Positions 7,712 to 16,536 of a stretch of DNA of 64,000 nt are shown in pieces. This DNA is from Alteromonas halophila. GTDB taxonomy: Bacteria; Pseudomonadota; Gammaproteobacteria; Enterobacterales; Alteromonadaceae. A model generated the notes under the pieces. It made no database searches and had not been told where the DNA came from. It saw only the letters and a list, made by a program, of their open reading frames with translations. Location: assembly GCF_014651815.1 (NCBI RefSeq), contig NZ_BMXP01000005.1:124001-188000 (forward strand). Direction: 5' to 3'. Numbering within the stretch: position 1 is the stretch's first letter; each line of letters starts with the position of its first letter. The position numbers and the translations under genes were made by a program.

Positions 7712-9493
7712 TCAGATAAGACCCAGCCATCGTTCAAACCGTTGCGTATCTTCAATGGTAAAGTAGCCGACATCTTCTCTGGCCCTGAGTACAGGCAAGT
7801 CGCAGTGAATAAGGCGTCCATCACGGGCAACGGTCAGTGAAAGGGATGCTGACGCCGACGCGTTGAGGTAGCGCTGTAGCAGTTTGTCGTCTACTACTGT
7901 GCCATCAGCGGCAATGATTGTATCGTTTATCTGCAGACCCGCCTGCTCAGCGGCAAGCCCCTCGGCGACCTGCAAAACGGTAACGCCCATTGCCGCACTT
8001 TTTACTGACGCACCTAACTGATGCCGGTTACCTGTACTGTCTGGCTTGTGCCCGCCCTTATCATCGGATGACTGACGGCAACGGAAATGCAGGGCTAGAC
8101 CAATATCGCTCAGGTATTCCTGCAACGGCACATCTTCGGTGCCATACACCACAGCGCTGAGGTAGTCAGAAACATCGATACCAAAAGCACGGTGACAGAG
8201 TGATTCAATTACCTCATCCGGCGTACCACTTTCGTCTTTACCGTAGTCATTCCACAAATGTTGCATCAGTGTATCCAGCGACACCCTGCCATCTGACTTG
8301 CGACGCAGCAGTAAATCAAGACCGAAAGCGATGATCCCTCCCTTCGTATAATAACTGACGATATGGTTGGGTGAATTGGCATCCTGTTTGTAGAAGCGGG
8401 TCCAGGCGTCGAAACTACTTTCGGCGGCGCTTTGCTTATGACGACCGGCACCCTGCAAGACCCGGGTCAGGTGAGCCGATAGTATATCGAGGTATTTTTG
8501 TGGTGATACCACACCACTGCGGGCCAGGGTCAGATCATCGTAGAAACTGGTAAATCCTTCATAGATCCACAATTGTGGGGTATAGGCTTCTTTACTGAGA
8601 TCCGGCGCGACCATCAGTGCCGGCTTGATACGTTTCACATTCCAGGTGTGAAACAGCTCATGGCTGCACAGGCTAAGAAAATTGATATAGCTATCGGTGG
8701 TGCCCTCTTCCCCGGGCATGGGTAAATCTCCCCGGGGAAACAACAACGCCGTTGAGTTACGGTGTTCAAGACCGCCGAAACCACTGCTACTTAGCAGAGT
8801 CATAAACAGGTAATGCTGGATTGGCTGAGGATCACCAAACAGTTGCATATGGTGCTCGCAAACTGGAACCAGATCCCTGGCAATACGATCCAGCGCCAGT
8901 ACCGGCTCTCCAGAGAATAAAAGCGTAAATGTGACGTCATTTACGACTATGTCGCGGGTAACACAGCGGCCAATAAAAATAGGGTGATCGATGAGTTCAT
9001 CGTAATTGCCGGCATTATACGTAAAAGCAGTATCCGGTATTTGCGCCATGCTGGTATGAACCGATTTCGCCGTATCTTCCGGTGCATTAATAGTCAGGGT
9101 GCAGGGTAAGTGAGTAGCCTCCTTTATCTGCAAAAACACACTGGTGCCGTTACAAAATGCGTATTCATCATTGATGTATGCTGAACGTACGGACAAATCG
9201 AAGGCAAACACATCATAGCTTATCTGAACCGGCTGTCCGTGCGTGGCTATTTCCCAGGTCTGCTTGTCCTGTTTGTGGCTTAGTAACACCGTGCCGTTCT
9301 CATCTGTTGCCTGCAACCGTATGATTTGACGGGCGAAATCTCGGATCATGTAACTGCCGGGGATCCAGGCAGGCAGTGTAAGTGACAGTGTATTGCTGTC
9401 GTGGGCAGGAATGCTCAGCGTCACCCTGAAAGTATGTTGCTCCCATGAGTGAACGGCCAGATGATAATGTAGCAACGCGTTGTTTTTAAACAC
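7712..9493 (-). CDS. M61 family glycyl aminopeptidase-like protease with PDZ domain
   Basis: A 593-residue peptidase of family M61. The zinc motif HELFH is at residues 278-282 in the characteristic context SHELFHTWNVKRIKP, with the third ligand probably in LWIYEGFTSFYDD about 30 residues later. An N-terminal beta domain precedes the catalytic domain and a PDZ-like domain occupies about residues 500-580 (GLAAEQAGLQINDTIIAADG). No signal peptide is evident, so it is probably cytosolic. Monocistronic, divergent from the PilZ gene. Confidence 0.9.
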   Translation of the reverse strand: MFKNNALLHYHLAVHSWEQHTFRVTLSIPAHDSNTLSLTLPAWIPGSYMIRDFARQIIRLQATDENGTVLLSHKQDKQTWEIATHGQPVQISYDVFAFDLSVRSAYINDEYAFCNGTSVFLQIKEATHLPCTLTINAPEDTAKSVHTSMAQIPDTAFTYNAGNYDELIDHPIFIGRCVTRDIVVNDVTFTLLFSGEPVLALDRIARDLVPVCEHHMQLFGDPQPIQHYLFMTLLSSSGFGGLEHRNSTALLFPRGDLPMPGEEGTTDSYINFLSLCSHELFHTWNVKRIKPALMVAPDLSKEAYTPQLWIYEGFTSFYDDLTLARSGVVSPQKYLDILSAHLTRVLQGAGRHKQSAAESSFDAWTRFYKQDANSPNHIVSYYTKGGIIAFGLDLLLRRKSDGRVSLDTLMQHLWNDYGKDESGTPDEVIESLCHRAFGIDVSDYLSAVVYGTEDVPLQEYLSDIGLALHFRCRQSSDDKGGHKPDSTGNRHQLGASVKSAAMGVTVLQVAEGLAAEQAGLQINDTIIAADGTVVDDKLLQRYLNASASASLSLTVARDGRLIHCDLPVLRAREDVGYFTIEDTQRFERWLGLI

Positions 9494-9522
9494 AACACCT
9501 CCGGTCAGGCTATTAAATAAGA

Positions 9523-9540
9523 TGTAGCTATCATGCTACA
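9523..9540. promoter_or_regulatory. Palindrome in divergent M61/PilZ promoter region
   Basis: TGTAGC-N6-GCTACA is a perfect 6+6 inverted repeat lying 30 bp upstream of the M61 gene and 70 bp upstream of the PilZ gene. The dyad size suits a dimeric repressor. No regulator gene is adjacent, so the binder is unknown. Confidence 0.3.
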
Positions 9541-9609
9541 CGCAGAAGTCTTTGTCAGCCTTCAAAAAATTGGTTACATTGGTTTAACAACGTCAAAGTA
9601 ATCATAGCC

Positions 9610-10296
9610 ATGGCAGAAAAAAACGCGCAATTAGCCCTTAGCCGGGACAACATTGAAAGCCTTAAAGCGCTGGAAGTTGGCGAGGCGATTGATTTGCAGA
9701 TTACGACGCCGACTTCTCCCCGACGCGTGAAAACCCTCTACGTGGGCATGGATATACCTAACTGCCTGATTTTTCAGATGCCAACCACTGCTAAGTGGAT
9801 TTCTACCCGTGACCTGCTGACAGTCGGTAATGACCTGGTCGTTCGGTATGTCCTTGAGGGAGATTCCGGGCAGGTCATCGCATTCAGGGTAAAGGTTTTG
9901 AAACTGCTGTCTAAGCCTACAGGGCTTCTGATTACCAGTTTTCCGCAAAGCCTTCAGTCTATCGGCCTGCGTTCCGAGAAACGTGCACAACCTGGAATTG
10001 CCGTGGCGGTTAAGTCACCACAGTTTGGCGAAGGAAGTAAAGATGCAACAGGTATTATTGTAGATGTGTCCTTCAAGGGCTGTCGGGTGGCTATGCCAAT
10101 TAATCCTGACTGGCCCATGCTGTCAGCAGACGAAAAAATAACGCTTATTTATTTCGGTGAGGGCAATAATATTGAGATTTCAGCCACAATAAAAAATATA
10201 AAAGTAGAACAGGAATATAATTACTACGGCCTGCAATTTGATGAAAATCAGAAATCGGTGACTCAGTTGCTGGACCGTCATGTTCTGCTTCGCTGA
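9610..10296 (+). CDS. PilZ domain protein (YcgR-like, c-di-GMP binding)
   Basis: A 228-residue cytosolic protein. Residues 1-115 form a YcgR-N-like beta domain; the C-terminal PilZ domain carries both c-di-GMP motifs, RxxxR (R121-R125, RSEKR) and DxSxxG (D152-G157, DVSFKG). In enterics YcgR acts as a flagellar brake; here there are no flagellar genes nearby, so the output is unknown. The ATG follows a weak ribosome-binding site. Monocistronic or loosely linked to the next gene (32-bp gap). Confidence 0.85.
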   Translation: MAEKNAQLALSRDNIESLKALEVGEAIDLQITTPTSPRRVKTLYVGMDIPNCLIFQMPTTAKWISTRDLLTVGNDLVVRYVLEGDSGQVIAFRVKVLKLLSKPTGLLITSFPQSLQSIGLRSEKRAQPGIAVAVKSPQFGEGSKDATGIIVDVSFKGCRVAMPINPDWPMLSADEKITLIYFGEGNNIEISATIKNIKVEQEYNYYGLQFDENQKSVTQLLDRHVLLR

Positions 10297-10328
10297 CCCA
10301 CCCTTTGCGGGATTAACAGGAGTAACCC

Positions 10329-10790
10329 ATGCGAGACATAGAGCGATTATTAAGCCTGTATGGTGAAAGCCATCAGAACAAGACCAATGTACTTATCCAT
10401 GCTATTGCGGTGCCCAGTATCTACTTTGTCACACTCGGGCTGGTGTGGTCGATTCCGGTACCCGACTGGCTGGCGCAGTTCAATGTAACCTGGGCGCATC
10501 TCATTGCCGTACCTGTGCTGTATTATTATTTTATGTTATCCGGGCCGATTGGCGCCGCCATGACGCTGCTCACTATTGCCAGTTTCGGCGGGATAAATTT
10601 GCTGGTTTATCTTGATATCTCGGTGTGGAAATTCTGTCTGGCATTGTTCGTTGTCATGTGGATCCTGCAGTTTGTCGGGCATAAGATTGAGGGTAAGAAG
10701 CCTTCTTTCCTGGAAGATCTCCGTTTCCTTCTGGTCGGTCCTGCGTGGTGGTGGACACACTGGCTTAAACGAATGCATATCAGTTACTAA
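10329..10790 (+). CDS. Mpo1-like (DUF962) membrane protein
   Basis: A 153-residue protein with four predicted transmembrane helices. It shows the DUF962/Mpo1 features: an N-terminal YGESHQNKTNVLIHAIAVP with conserved histidines, and near the C-terminus GHKIEGKKPSFLEDLRFLLVGP followed by WWWTHWL. Yeast Mpo1 is an Fe(II) dioxygenase that shortens 2-hydroxy fatty acids by alpha-oxidation; the bacterial role is not established. An AACAGGAG site precedes the ATG. Confidence 0.85.
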   Translation: MRDIERLLSLYGESHQNKTNVLIHAIAVPSIYFVTLGLVWSIPVPDWLAQFNVTWAHLIAVPVLYYYFMLSGPIGAAMTLLTIASFGGINLLVYLDISVWKFCLALFVVMWILQFVGHKIEGKKPSFLEDLRFLLVGPAWWWTHWLKRMHISY

Positions 10791-11135
10791 AAACACTGCA
10801 TGCTCTATCCAGAAATTCAGCCGGATCCTTATAAAATAGTGCGGTGATGACCGATAAAAAGAAACGCACCTTTATAACGGCATTAGACGAGTCTGTGATA
10901 GATAATTTCATTGGAGAGGCTGCCACGCCTTAGACGGGCATGACACCCACTGGCGCTGGTAGCCGCACGCGCATTTTTGATTGCTATTTACATAATGCCC
11001 TTTGGCCGAGCGTTATTGTTGTGCGTGCCCCGTCTAATCTTGCGATAAGGCGACAGAGAGTTACGACCAAGCAGCAACAGGGATCCGTTCAAGTGCGTAT
11101 AATCACCGAATGATGTATAAAATTACGGTAGTATT
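10791..11135. other. Gap without a convincing gene; holds an inverted-repeat-bounded block
   Basis: This 345-bp gap before the LytS-type kinase contains a 28-codon frame from ATG 10847 to TAG 10931; reading continues open in the same frame for 58 more codons after that TAG. There is no good ribosome-binding site and no family match I recognise, so it may be a gene remnant or chance. The motif TTAGACG occurs at 10883, at 10930 and inverted at 11031; the last two bound a 108-bp block described separately. Confidence 0.5.
10930..11037. repeat. 108-bp block bounded by inverted repeats (MITE-like or structured RNA)
   Basis: TTAGACGGGCA (10930-10940) is answered by TGCCCCGTCTAA (11026-11037), an 11-bp inverted match with one extra G on one side. 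Inside, GCACGC and GCGTGC offer a further pairing. The size and terminal dyad resemble a small non-autonomous element, but target-site duplication is not clear. A structured untranslated RNA for the downstream kinase gene is the alternative. Confidence 0.35.
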
Positions 11136-12209
11136 GTGAGTCGCTGGCAGCGCCTTTTCGACAGCAAAGAACGGTTATTCTGGGCCCTCCATTCTGCGGG
11201 ATGGGCAGGCTTTGCTGTAATTTACTATATTGGTTCATTTTTGCATGATGTGCGGCCCATTTGGGTATTTATCATTATGTTGAATGCCTATGCTGGCTGG
11301 CTTCTGACCATCCCGCTTCGATATGTTTTCAGGTATGCGCGCAAGCAGTCACCGCTAAAAATGCTAACTGTTGTCATTGCTGCGTGTTACGTGGTGGCGT
11401 TGCTGTGGGCGGTGGTGAAAAATATAAACTACTGGGAAATTTACAAGCACGGGTATCGTCCAGATGCCTGGTATATGTACTTCACTAACACCATCAATTC
11501 TCTCATCATGGTTGGATGCTGGAGTGGCGTGTATTTTGGGATTAAAAACTTCCAGATGTTGCAGAAGGAGAAGCAGAACGCGCTTAAAGCAACCACTATG
11601 GCGCACCAGGCGCACATTAAGATGTTGCGATATCAGCTTAATCCTCATTTCCTTTTCAATACACTCAATGCAATATCAACACTCATCCTGTTGAAAGAAA
11701 ATGATACAGCTGAAGCCATGGTCAGTCGTCTGAGCGACTTTCTTCGCTACTCACTGGATAATGATCCGATAAAGCGGGTGCCTTTGGGTCAGGAAGCAAA
11801 AGCATTGCGTCTGTATCTGGATATTGAAAAAGTGCGTTTTGATGATCGTCTGGATGTGCGTTGGGACATTGACGAGGGCTGCGAAAATGCATTGGTGCCC
11901 AGCATGATTTTACAGCCGATTATTGAAAACAGTATAAAACACGCTATCTCTAAAATGGAGAAGGGTGGAGAAATTGCAATTACCGCCAGAGCGTTTGGCA
12001 ACGACCTGCTTATGGACGTCGCAGATAACGGTCCTGGTGCAGATATAAAGAACGGACAGCTGAGCCGTGAAAACGGGGTGGGGCTGGCCAATATTCGTGA
12101 ACGATTACAATCGCTGTATCAACGCAACTTTGCATTGTCGATAGAGCATAATCAGCCGTCGGGTGTGCGGGTGCGCATTCGTATACCTTATGAAGTAAAG
12201 GATGCATAA
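11136..12209 (+). CDS. LytS/YehU-type sensor histidine kinase
   Basis: A 357-residue membrane kinase with four transmembrane helices in residues 1-140, a His_kinase domain with the phosphoacceptor H171 (QLNPHFLFNTLNAISTL), and an HATPase with N265 (PIIENSIKH), DNGPG at 297-301 and GVGLANIRERL at 314-324. There is no periplasmic sensor domain of note, as in the AlgZ/YehU class. The start is GTG. One base separates its stop from the LytTR regulator, forming an operon and presumably a cognate pair. The signal sensed is not visible. Confidence 0.92.
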   Translation: MSRWQRLFDSKERLFWALHSAGWAGFAVIYYIGSFLHDVRPIWVFIIMLNAYAGWLLTIPLRYVFRYARKQSPLKMLTVVIAACYVVALLWAVVKNINYWEIYKHGYRPDAWYMYFTNTINSLIMVGCWSGVYFGIKNFQMLQKEKQNALKATTMAHQAHIKMLRYQLNPHFLFNTLNAISTLILLKENDTAEAMVSRLSDFLRYSLDNDPIKRVPLGQEAKALRLYLDIEKVRFDDRLDVRWDIDEGCENALVPSMILQPIIENSIKHAISKMEKGGEIAITARAFGNDLLMDVADNGPGADIKNGQLSRENGVGLANIRERLQSLYQRNFALSIEHNQPSGVRVRIRIPYEVKDA

Positions 12210-12210
12210 G

Positions 12211-13038
12211 ATGACTGAGCAGGTAATAAAAACGGTAGTAGTAGATGATGAACCGCTTGCACGGCGAGGATTGAAAGCCCGGCTTGAGCGCCATCAGGAC
12301 ATTGATGTAGTGGCAGAATGTCAGAACGGGCTGGATGCCGTAAGTGCGATTTCGCAACACCGGCCTGATTTAGTTTTTCTGGATATTCAGATGCCGGGAC
12401 TGAATGGTTTTCAGGTGATCCAGAAGCTTCGTGAACTTAGCCAGCCCCTGCCGCTCATTGTGTTTGTAACCGCCTATGACAGTTACGCCATTCGGGCCTT
12501 CGATGTGCACGCGCTGGATTATTTACTCAAACCTGCCGATGATGAGCGTCTTCGTCTGGCCCTGCAGAAAGTAAGAGAATACTTTGCTACCCAGCACCAG
12601 GACGAGCAGTCACGAAAACTGGTGAATCTGGTTGCCGAACTGACCGGTGACGATTATGAGGAGATTCTGAGAAAACTGGCAAGCGGCGAGCAGGTTGAGA
12701 CCAATCCATACCCCGATGTCCTGGCCATCAAAGACGGCTCTGAGGTGACGCGGGTAAATGTGCATGACATTCAGTGGATAGATGCAGCCGGTGACTACAT
12801 GTGTGTACATGCCCTTGATGGTATGCATATTATGCGTAAGACCATGAAAGAGCTTGAAAAAGAACTAAACCCTCAATGGTTTGTAAGGGTTCATCGTTCT
12901 GCCATCGCCAATATCCGTTTTGTCAAAAAGCTGGTCAGCCACATCAGTGGCGAATACCACCTTATCCTTCAGAATGATACTGAACTGAAAGTCAGCCGCA
13001 GTCACCGGGACAAGGTGAAAGCAGCCATGAAAATGTAA
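12211..13038 (+). CDS. LytTR-family response regulator
   Basis: A 275-residue transcription regulator. The receiver domain has the acidic pair DDE (12-14), phosphoacceptor D58 (LVFLDIQMPGLNG) and the switch lysine in DYLLKP. The C-terminal LytTR DNA-binding domain spans about 175-275, with WFVRVHRSAIANIRFV and LKVSRSH typical of the family. Start ATG 12211 follows AAAGGA at 8-nt spacing; an in-frame ATG at 12202 overlaps that site and is less likely. Partner of the upstream LytS-type kinase. Confidence 0.92.
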   Translation: MTEQVIKTVVVDDEPLARRGLKARLERHQDIDVVAECQNGLDAVSAISQHRPDLVFLDIQMPGLNGFQVIQKLRELSQPLPLIVFVTAYDSYAIRAFDVHALDYLLKPADDERLRLALQKVREYFATQHQDEQSRKLVNLVAELTGDDYEEILRKLASGEQVETNPYPDVLAIKDGSEVTRVNVHDIQWIDAAGDYMCVHALDGMHIMRKTMKELEKELNPQWFVRVHRSAIANIRFVKKLVSHISGEYHLILQNDTELKVSRSHRDKVKAAMKM

Positions 13039-13047
13039 TACTGAAGG

Positions 13048-14052
13048 TTACGCGTAACGGCTGTTGATCAGTGCTTGCATGGTCTGTACTGCGCTCTCAT
13101 CGAGTGGTTTGGTACTTTCCCAGGTCATTGGCAGCGGAACCTCGCAGGGTTTGCCATTGACTTCGCCGACCATGACGGCGTTAACAGGCTTACCTACCAG
13201 TGAGACGGCATGGGCTCCAAGCTGTGTGGCCAGAATACGGTCCTGACTTACCGGAGAGCCGCCGCGTTGTACGTGTCCCAGGATCACCGGTCTGACCTCT
13301 GAATTGGTCAGCGCATTCAGTCTTTGTGATAAATCGTTGATACCGCCAGGCCAGACATTTTCAGCAAGGACAATGATATAGCTGATATTACCCCGCAGTT
13401 CCCGTCTTACCGTCAATTGGGCGTGAATGTCATTGAGCGTTTCTTCCTCGCCATTGAAAAGCTCCGGTAATACGACATAGTCAGCGGCAGAGGCAAGTGC
13501 AGCGCTTAACGCCAGAAAGCCCGCGTGACGTCCCATTACTTCCACCAGAAACAGTCGCTCAAACGCGTCAGCTGTATCTCTGACTTTATCAATAGAGGAT
13601 ACAGCGGTTTCAATTGCAGTATAATAGCCAATCGTTGCATCAGTGCCAGCGATATCATTGTCAATCGTTCCAGGCAATCCGATGACCTGACCATCCCAGT
13701 GGTTGCTGAGGTGCATTGCACCGCGAAATGACCCGTCACCGCCAATCACAATCAGTGTATCAATGTTTAGTGCATCAAGATTGCTGGCCGCACGTTGGGC
13801 TGCTTCCTGAGTTTTAAACTCCAGGCAGCGCGCACTGTGCAATACGGTACCGCCTTGTTGTATAAGGTTATGGATTATATCCGCAGTAAATTCGGTGTAC
13901 TCCTGATTCAGCAACCCATTATAGCCGTGCTTATAACCGATACATTCATGGCCATTTTGCTCACAAGCCAGTACAACGGCGCGAATGCAGGCATTCATAC
14001 CTGGCGCATCGCCGCCGGAAGTGAGAACGGCAACCCGTTTCTGCTGTGTCAT
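13048..14052 (-). CDS. pfkA: ATP-dependent 6-phosphofructokinase
   Basis: Glycolytic enzyme phosphorylating fructose 6-phosphate. The 334-residue protein has the ATP site TSGGDAPGMN at 11-20, GGDGS at 104-108 with glycine where PPi-dependent enzymes carry aspartate, and the catalytic segment GLPGTIDNDI at 125-134 (D131). RVTxLGHxQRGG appears as RPVILGHVQRGGSPV. Length is near the 320 residues of E. coli PfkA. Convergent with the LytTR regulator gene, 9 bp apart. Confidence 0.96.
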   Translation of the reverse strand: MTQQKRVAVLTSGGDAPGMNACIRAVVLACEQNGHECIGYKHGYNGLLNQEYTEFTADIIHNLIQQGGTVLHSARCLEFKTQEAAQRAASNLDALNIDTLIVIGGDGSFRGAMHLSNHWDGQVIGLPGTIDNDIAGTDATIGYYTAIETAVSSIDKVRDTADAFERLFLVEVMGRHAGFLALSAALASAADYVVLPELFNGEEETLNDIHAQLTVRRELRGNISYIIVLAENVWPGGINDLSQRLNALTNSEVRPVILGHVQRGGSPVSQDRILATQLGAHAVSLVGKPVNAVMVGEVNGKPCEVPLPMTWESTKPLDESAVQTMQALINSRYA

Positions 14053-14294
14053 TACGTCAGTGCCCTGTTTCGTCGTAAACTACTTAAAGAATGGCAGAAG
14101 CGGCGGCCTTTAAGCAAGACACGACGGAAATAATCTGTATTGAATTCAGTAAAGTAATAAAACATATGGTTACATTCTTTATGCAACCAAATTCGATTCT
14201 TGATACCTAAGGTAGCGAACACTGGCAAATTCCTGTGTGTTATCCCTATCCGTATAACTGACAGATGCCGGCAATGTTGTAAAACAAGGGAACA

Positions 14295-15146
14295 ATGATG
14301 AAAAAGTGGTGCTGTATTTTACTGATAGGTTTTTTGCTAAGTGGCTGTTCTTCAAAGTTTGCTTACAACAATATGGATTGGCTGGTCTACTGGTATCTGG
14401 ATGATTATGTAGAGCTTAATGATTCGCAGGAAGATATTTTTGATGAGCACCTGAAAGACTGGATCCAGTGGCATAAAAGTGAAGAGCTTGAGCGCTATAT
14501 TCAGCACCTGGAGACGGTTCGTGAAGATATCCGTAATAAATCGATGTCTGAGGAGCGTGTGCTCTGGCATTTACAACAGGCAAGAGAACACTGGCAGCGC
14601 ATGCGGGAAGAGCTCAGTCCGCAGTTAGCAAAATTTGCTGAACGCCTCAGTGATGAGCAGGTTGTTAGCTTATTTGCTGCGCTCGAAGAGGACAATAAAG
14701 AAGAGGAAGAAGAATTGCAGGAATACCGGGAGATGTCAGCAGATGAAAGAGCCGAGGAAAGGCTTGATGACATCAGAGATGATTTGGAAGATCGAATTGG
14801 CGATCTCACCGATGAGCAGGAACAAATCATTCAGGCCCACAGTCCGCTCTTCATGAGTACGCGTGCAGACTGGATAGAGTATCGAAGAAATATTCAGCAG
14901 TCTGCACGCCGCCTGTTTGTAACGCGCGGTAGTAACGAAAAGTTTGCTAGCGATTTGCTGTCACTGATGGTTAATCCCGATGCGTATCGCAGTGAGGCCT
15001 ACCGTACTAACAGAAAGGCCAATATGAAAAACTACGCCTCCCTGGCCTCAAAAATTGCCGGGACATTCACAGATGAGCAGCGCAATAAGTTACTCGATGA
15101 GGTTGATGACTTTATTAGTGATTTGCGTGACATGCAGTCTGACTAA
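14295..15146 (+). CDS. DUF6279-like lipoprotein
   Basis: A 283-residue predicted lipoprotein with a lipobox LLSGC (cysteine at about residue 18) after a hydrophobic segment. The mature part is highly charged and helical, with an acidic stretch rich in glutamate around 135-165 and the start pattern YNNMDWLVYWYLDDYVELN, which I associate with the DUF6279 family of unknown function. The ATG follows AAGGGAA; a second ATG is immediately adjacent. It ends 22 bp before the RAYT element. Confidence 0.75.
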   Translation: MMKKWCCILLIGFLLSGCSSKFAYNNMDWLVYWYLDDYVELNDSQEDIFDEHLKDWIQWHKSEELERYIQHLETVREDIRNKSMSEERVLWHLQQAREHWQRMREELSPQLAKFAERLSDEQVVSLFAALEEDNKEEEEELQEYREMSADERAEERLDDIRDDLEDRIGDLTDEQEQIIQAHSPLFMSTRADWIEYRRNIQQSARRLFVTRGSNEKFASDLLSLMVNPDAYRSEAYRTNRKANMKNYASLASKIAGTFTDEQRNKLLDEVDDFISDLRDMQSD

Positions 15147-15167
15147 CGAATTTATGAGGGCTATTTT

Positions 15168-15198
15168 ATAAGACACCCACCAATTCCAAGACACCCAC
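15168..15198 (+). repeat. Left end repeat of the RAYT element
   Basis: ATAAGACACCCAC, nine spacer bases, then AGACACCCAC-type sequence gives two GACACCCAC copies 18 bp apart. It is the inverted counterpart of the right-end unit at 16486-16517, whose copies are 19 bp apart. Confidence 0.7.
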
Positions 15199-15407
15199 TT
15201 TTGTCTAAGTAGCTATAATAGGGCCAGAAACATGGGGTGATGTCGTGTTTTCATTGCGGATTTTAACGCTACTCTGTCGATATATTGCGTGAGGGCTATG
15301 TTTTTTATTAGCCCCTTCAATTCAGCATTTTGACAGATAGCATTCTACATGCGGACAGTTAATTGACTGCATAAATGTGGTAAGTGGGACAGCAGGGAGG
15401 CCCTGTA

Positions 15408-16355
15408 TCAGGCTGAACTGATGCCTCGCCTTAGTTCAAGCCGCCGGTGTGCCAAAGTCAGACTCACCGAAGTGGAGAAGTGTGTTTCTATACTGCTTGC
15501 TAGCGTTGGCCAGCAAACGGTATCAAGCCCGGTGCGGGCCAGCACAGGCGTAATATCCGGTCTGATAACCCCGGGCTTGTCAGTGTGGGGGATGCGGCCG
15601 GTCATGTCGAGTAGCGTCAGGTAATCCTCAAAGTGAAAGGGCAGGGCGTGTGTCTGCTCTTCGGCCAGGCCACTGAAAGGCAGCAGACTGGCAGGCTGGC
15701 GACCGTGGCGTGCTGCACGGATGCGCCGGCAGATACTGGTGTGGGCAGAGGCCTCCGGCGTATCAGCGATACCGGCGCGTATAGGATTTAAATCGACATA
15801 GGCCATACAGGCGGCCAGTGATGCCTCGTCCATAAGCGCCTGCGATTTAAACCGGCCTTCCCAGAAACGCCCGGTGCACTCATCTTCCTCGTTGGCCCGC
15901 CGGGCAATCTGCTCATTAAGCGCACGCATAAACCAGCTGATGTCGTACAGCCTGGCCCGGTATACCTCGGCGGTCTGGCGAACCGACTCCAGCTCAGCCG
16001 GTGAGAGAGAGGCGGCCTGTTTCGGACAACAGTATCGCTGCGTCAGGTGTGTGCCGCGAAACACCCGATGCCAGCGACTGAGTATTTCGAAGTGACTCCA
16101 GGTTTGTGTGGCAGCCTTATCTACCTTGAGTACGACATGGGTGTGGTTACTCATCACTGAGTAGGCACACATAAGCACCGAGAAGGCCTGGACAAGGACT
16201 ATCAGACGGCCTTCCACCCACTGACGGCGATGCTCATAGGACTGACCCGATAACGGATCATGGCCACACAGGTAGGCCCGGCGCACACAGCGTGATACAC
16301 AGTGATAGTAGGGTGTCTCATCCAGACAGATAAGCTCAGAGCGGGGCCGGGCCAT
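15408..16355 (-). CDS. REP-associated tyrosine transposase (RAYT, Y1 HUH family)
   Basis: A 315-residue transposase of the IS200/TnpA-REP superfamily. The HUH motif is H71-T72-H73 in VMSNHTHVVLKV and the probable catalytic tyrosine is Y186 in AYVDLNPIRAGI. The N-terminus MARPRSELICLDETPYYH is family-like. The C-terminal ~110 residues form an extra domain longer than in the compact E. coli enzyme (165 residues). These enzymes nick and join single-stranded DNA at palindromic repeats; the repeated motifs around the gene are the likely substrate. The frame is intact, so the element may be active. Confidence 0.88.
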   Translation of the reverse strand: MARPRSELICLDETPYYHCVSRCVRRAYLCGHDPLSGQSYEHRRQWVEGRLIVLVQAFSVLMCAYSVMSNHTHVVLKVDKAATQTWSHFEILSRWHRVFRGTHLTQRYCCPKQAASLSPAELESVRQTAEVYRARLYDISWFMRALNEQIARRANEEDECTGRFWEGRFKSQALMDEASLAACMAYVDLNPIRAGIADTPEASAHTSICRRIRAARHGRQPASLLPFSGLAEEQTHALPFHFEDYLTLLDMTGRIPHTDKPGVIRPDITPVLARTGLDTVCWPTLASSIETHFSTSVSLTLAHRRLELRRGISSA

Positions 16356-16438
16356 GATAATCGGTCACAGTTAAACAGGTTATACCCGTAGCATGGACGA
16401 TGCGGCGGGAAAAATCACCGGGACCTTAGGCCAGAATG

Positions 16439-16517
16439 GTGGGTGTTTATAGCTATTGTGGGTGTCTGTTGGTAGGGCCAGTATTGTGGGTGTCTACAAC
16501 TAAAGTCGGTGTCTTAT
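16439..16517 (+). repeat. Right end repeats: two 47-bp tandem units of the RAYT element
   Basis: Two units 47 bp apart each start with GGCCAG, followed by GTGGGTGT and a second GTGGGTGTC-like copy 19 bp further on. Motif copies are at 16439, 16458, 16486 and 16505; the first ends in T and the last has C at its third base. A degenerate GTGGGTGGT follows at 16529. The left end carries only one unit. Confidence 0.7.
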
Positions 16518-16536
16518 GACTTTATGATGTGGGTGG

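Larger units (their letters stand above)
15168..16517. mobile_element. RAYT/IS200-like element with inverted repeated ends
   Basis: A ~1.35-kb block lies between two convergent genes. The outermost match is ATAAGACACC (15168-15177) against GGTGTCTTAT (16508-16517). Each end carries copies of GTGGGTGTC: two on the left pointing inward (complement at 15172 and 15190), four on the right (16439, 16458, 16486, 16505; the first and last each with one mismatch). The single gene inside encodes a Y1-type transposase. I see no clear target-site duplication, as expected for this enzyme class. Confidence 0.7.

Noticed and set aside
10847-10933. 28-codon frame continuing open past a TAG
   Set aside because: No ribosome-binding site and no recognisable family, so stop-codon readthrough or a pseudogene cannot be supported from sequence alone.
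10942-10950. GACACCCAC copy outside the RAYT element
   Set aside because: A lone 9-mer; another copy lies inside the LysR gene at 23689, consistent with chance occurrence rather than a second element.
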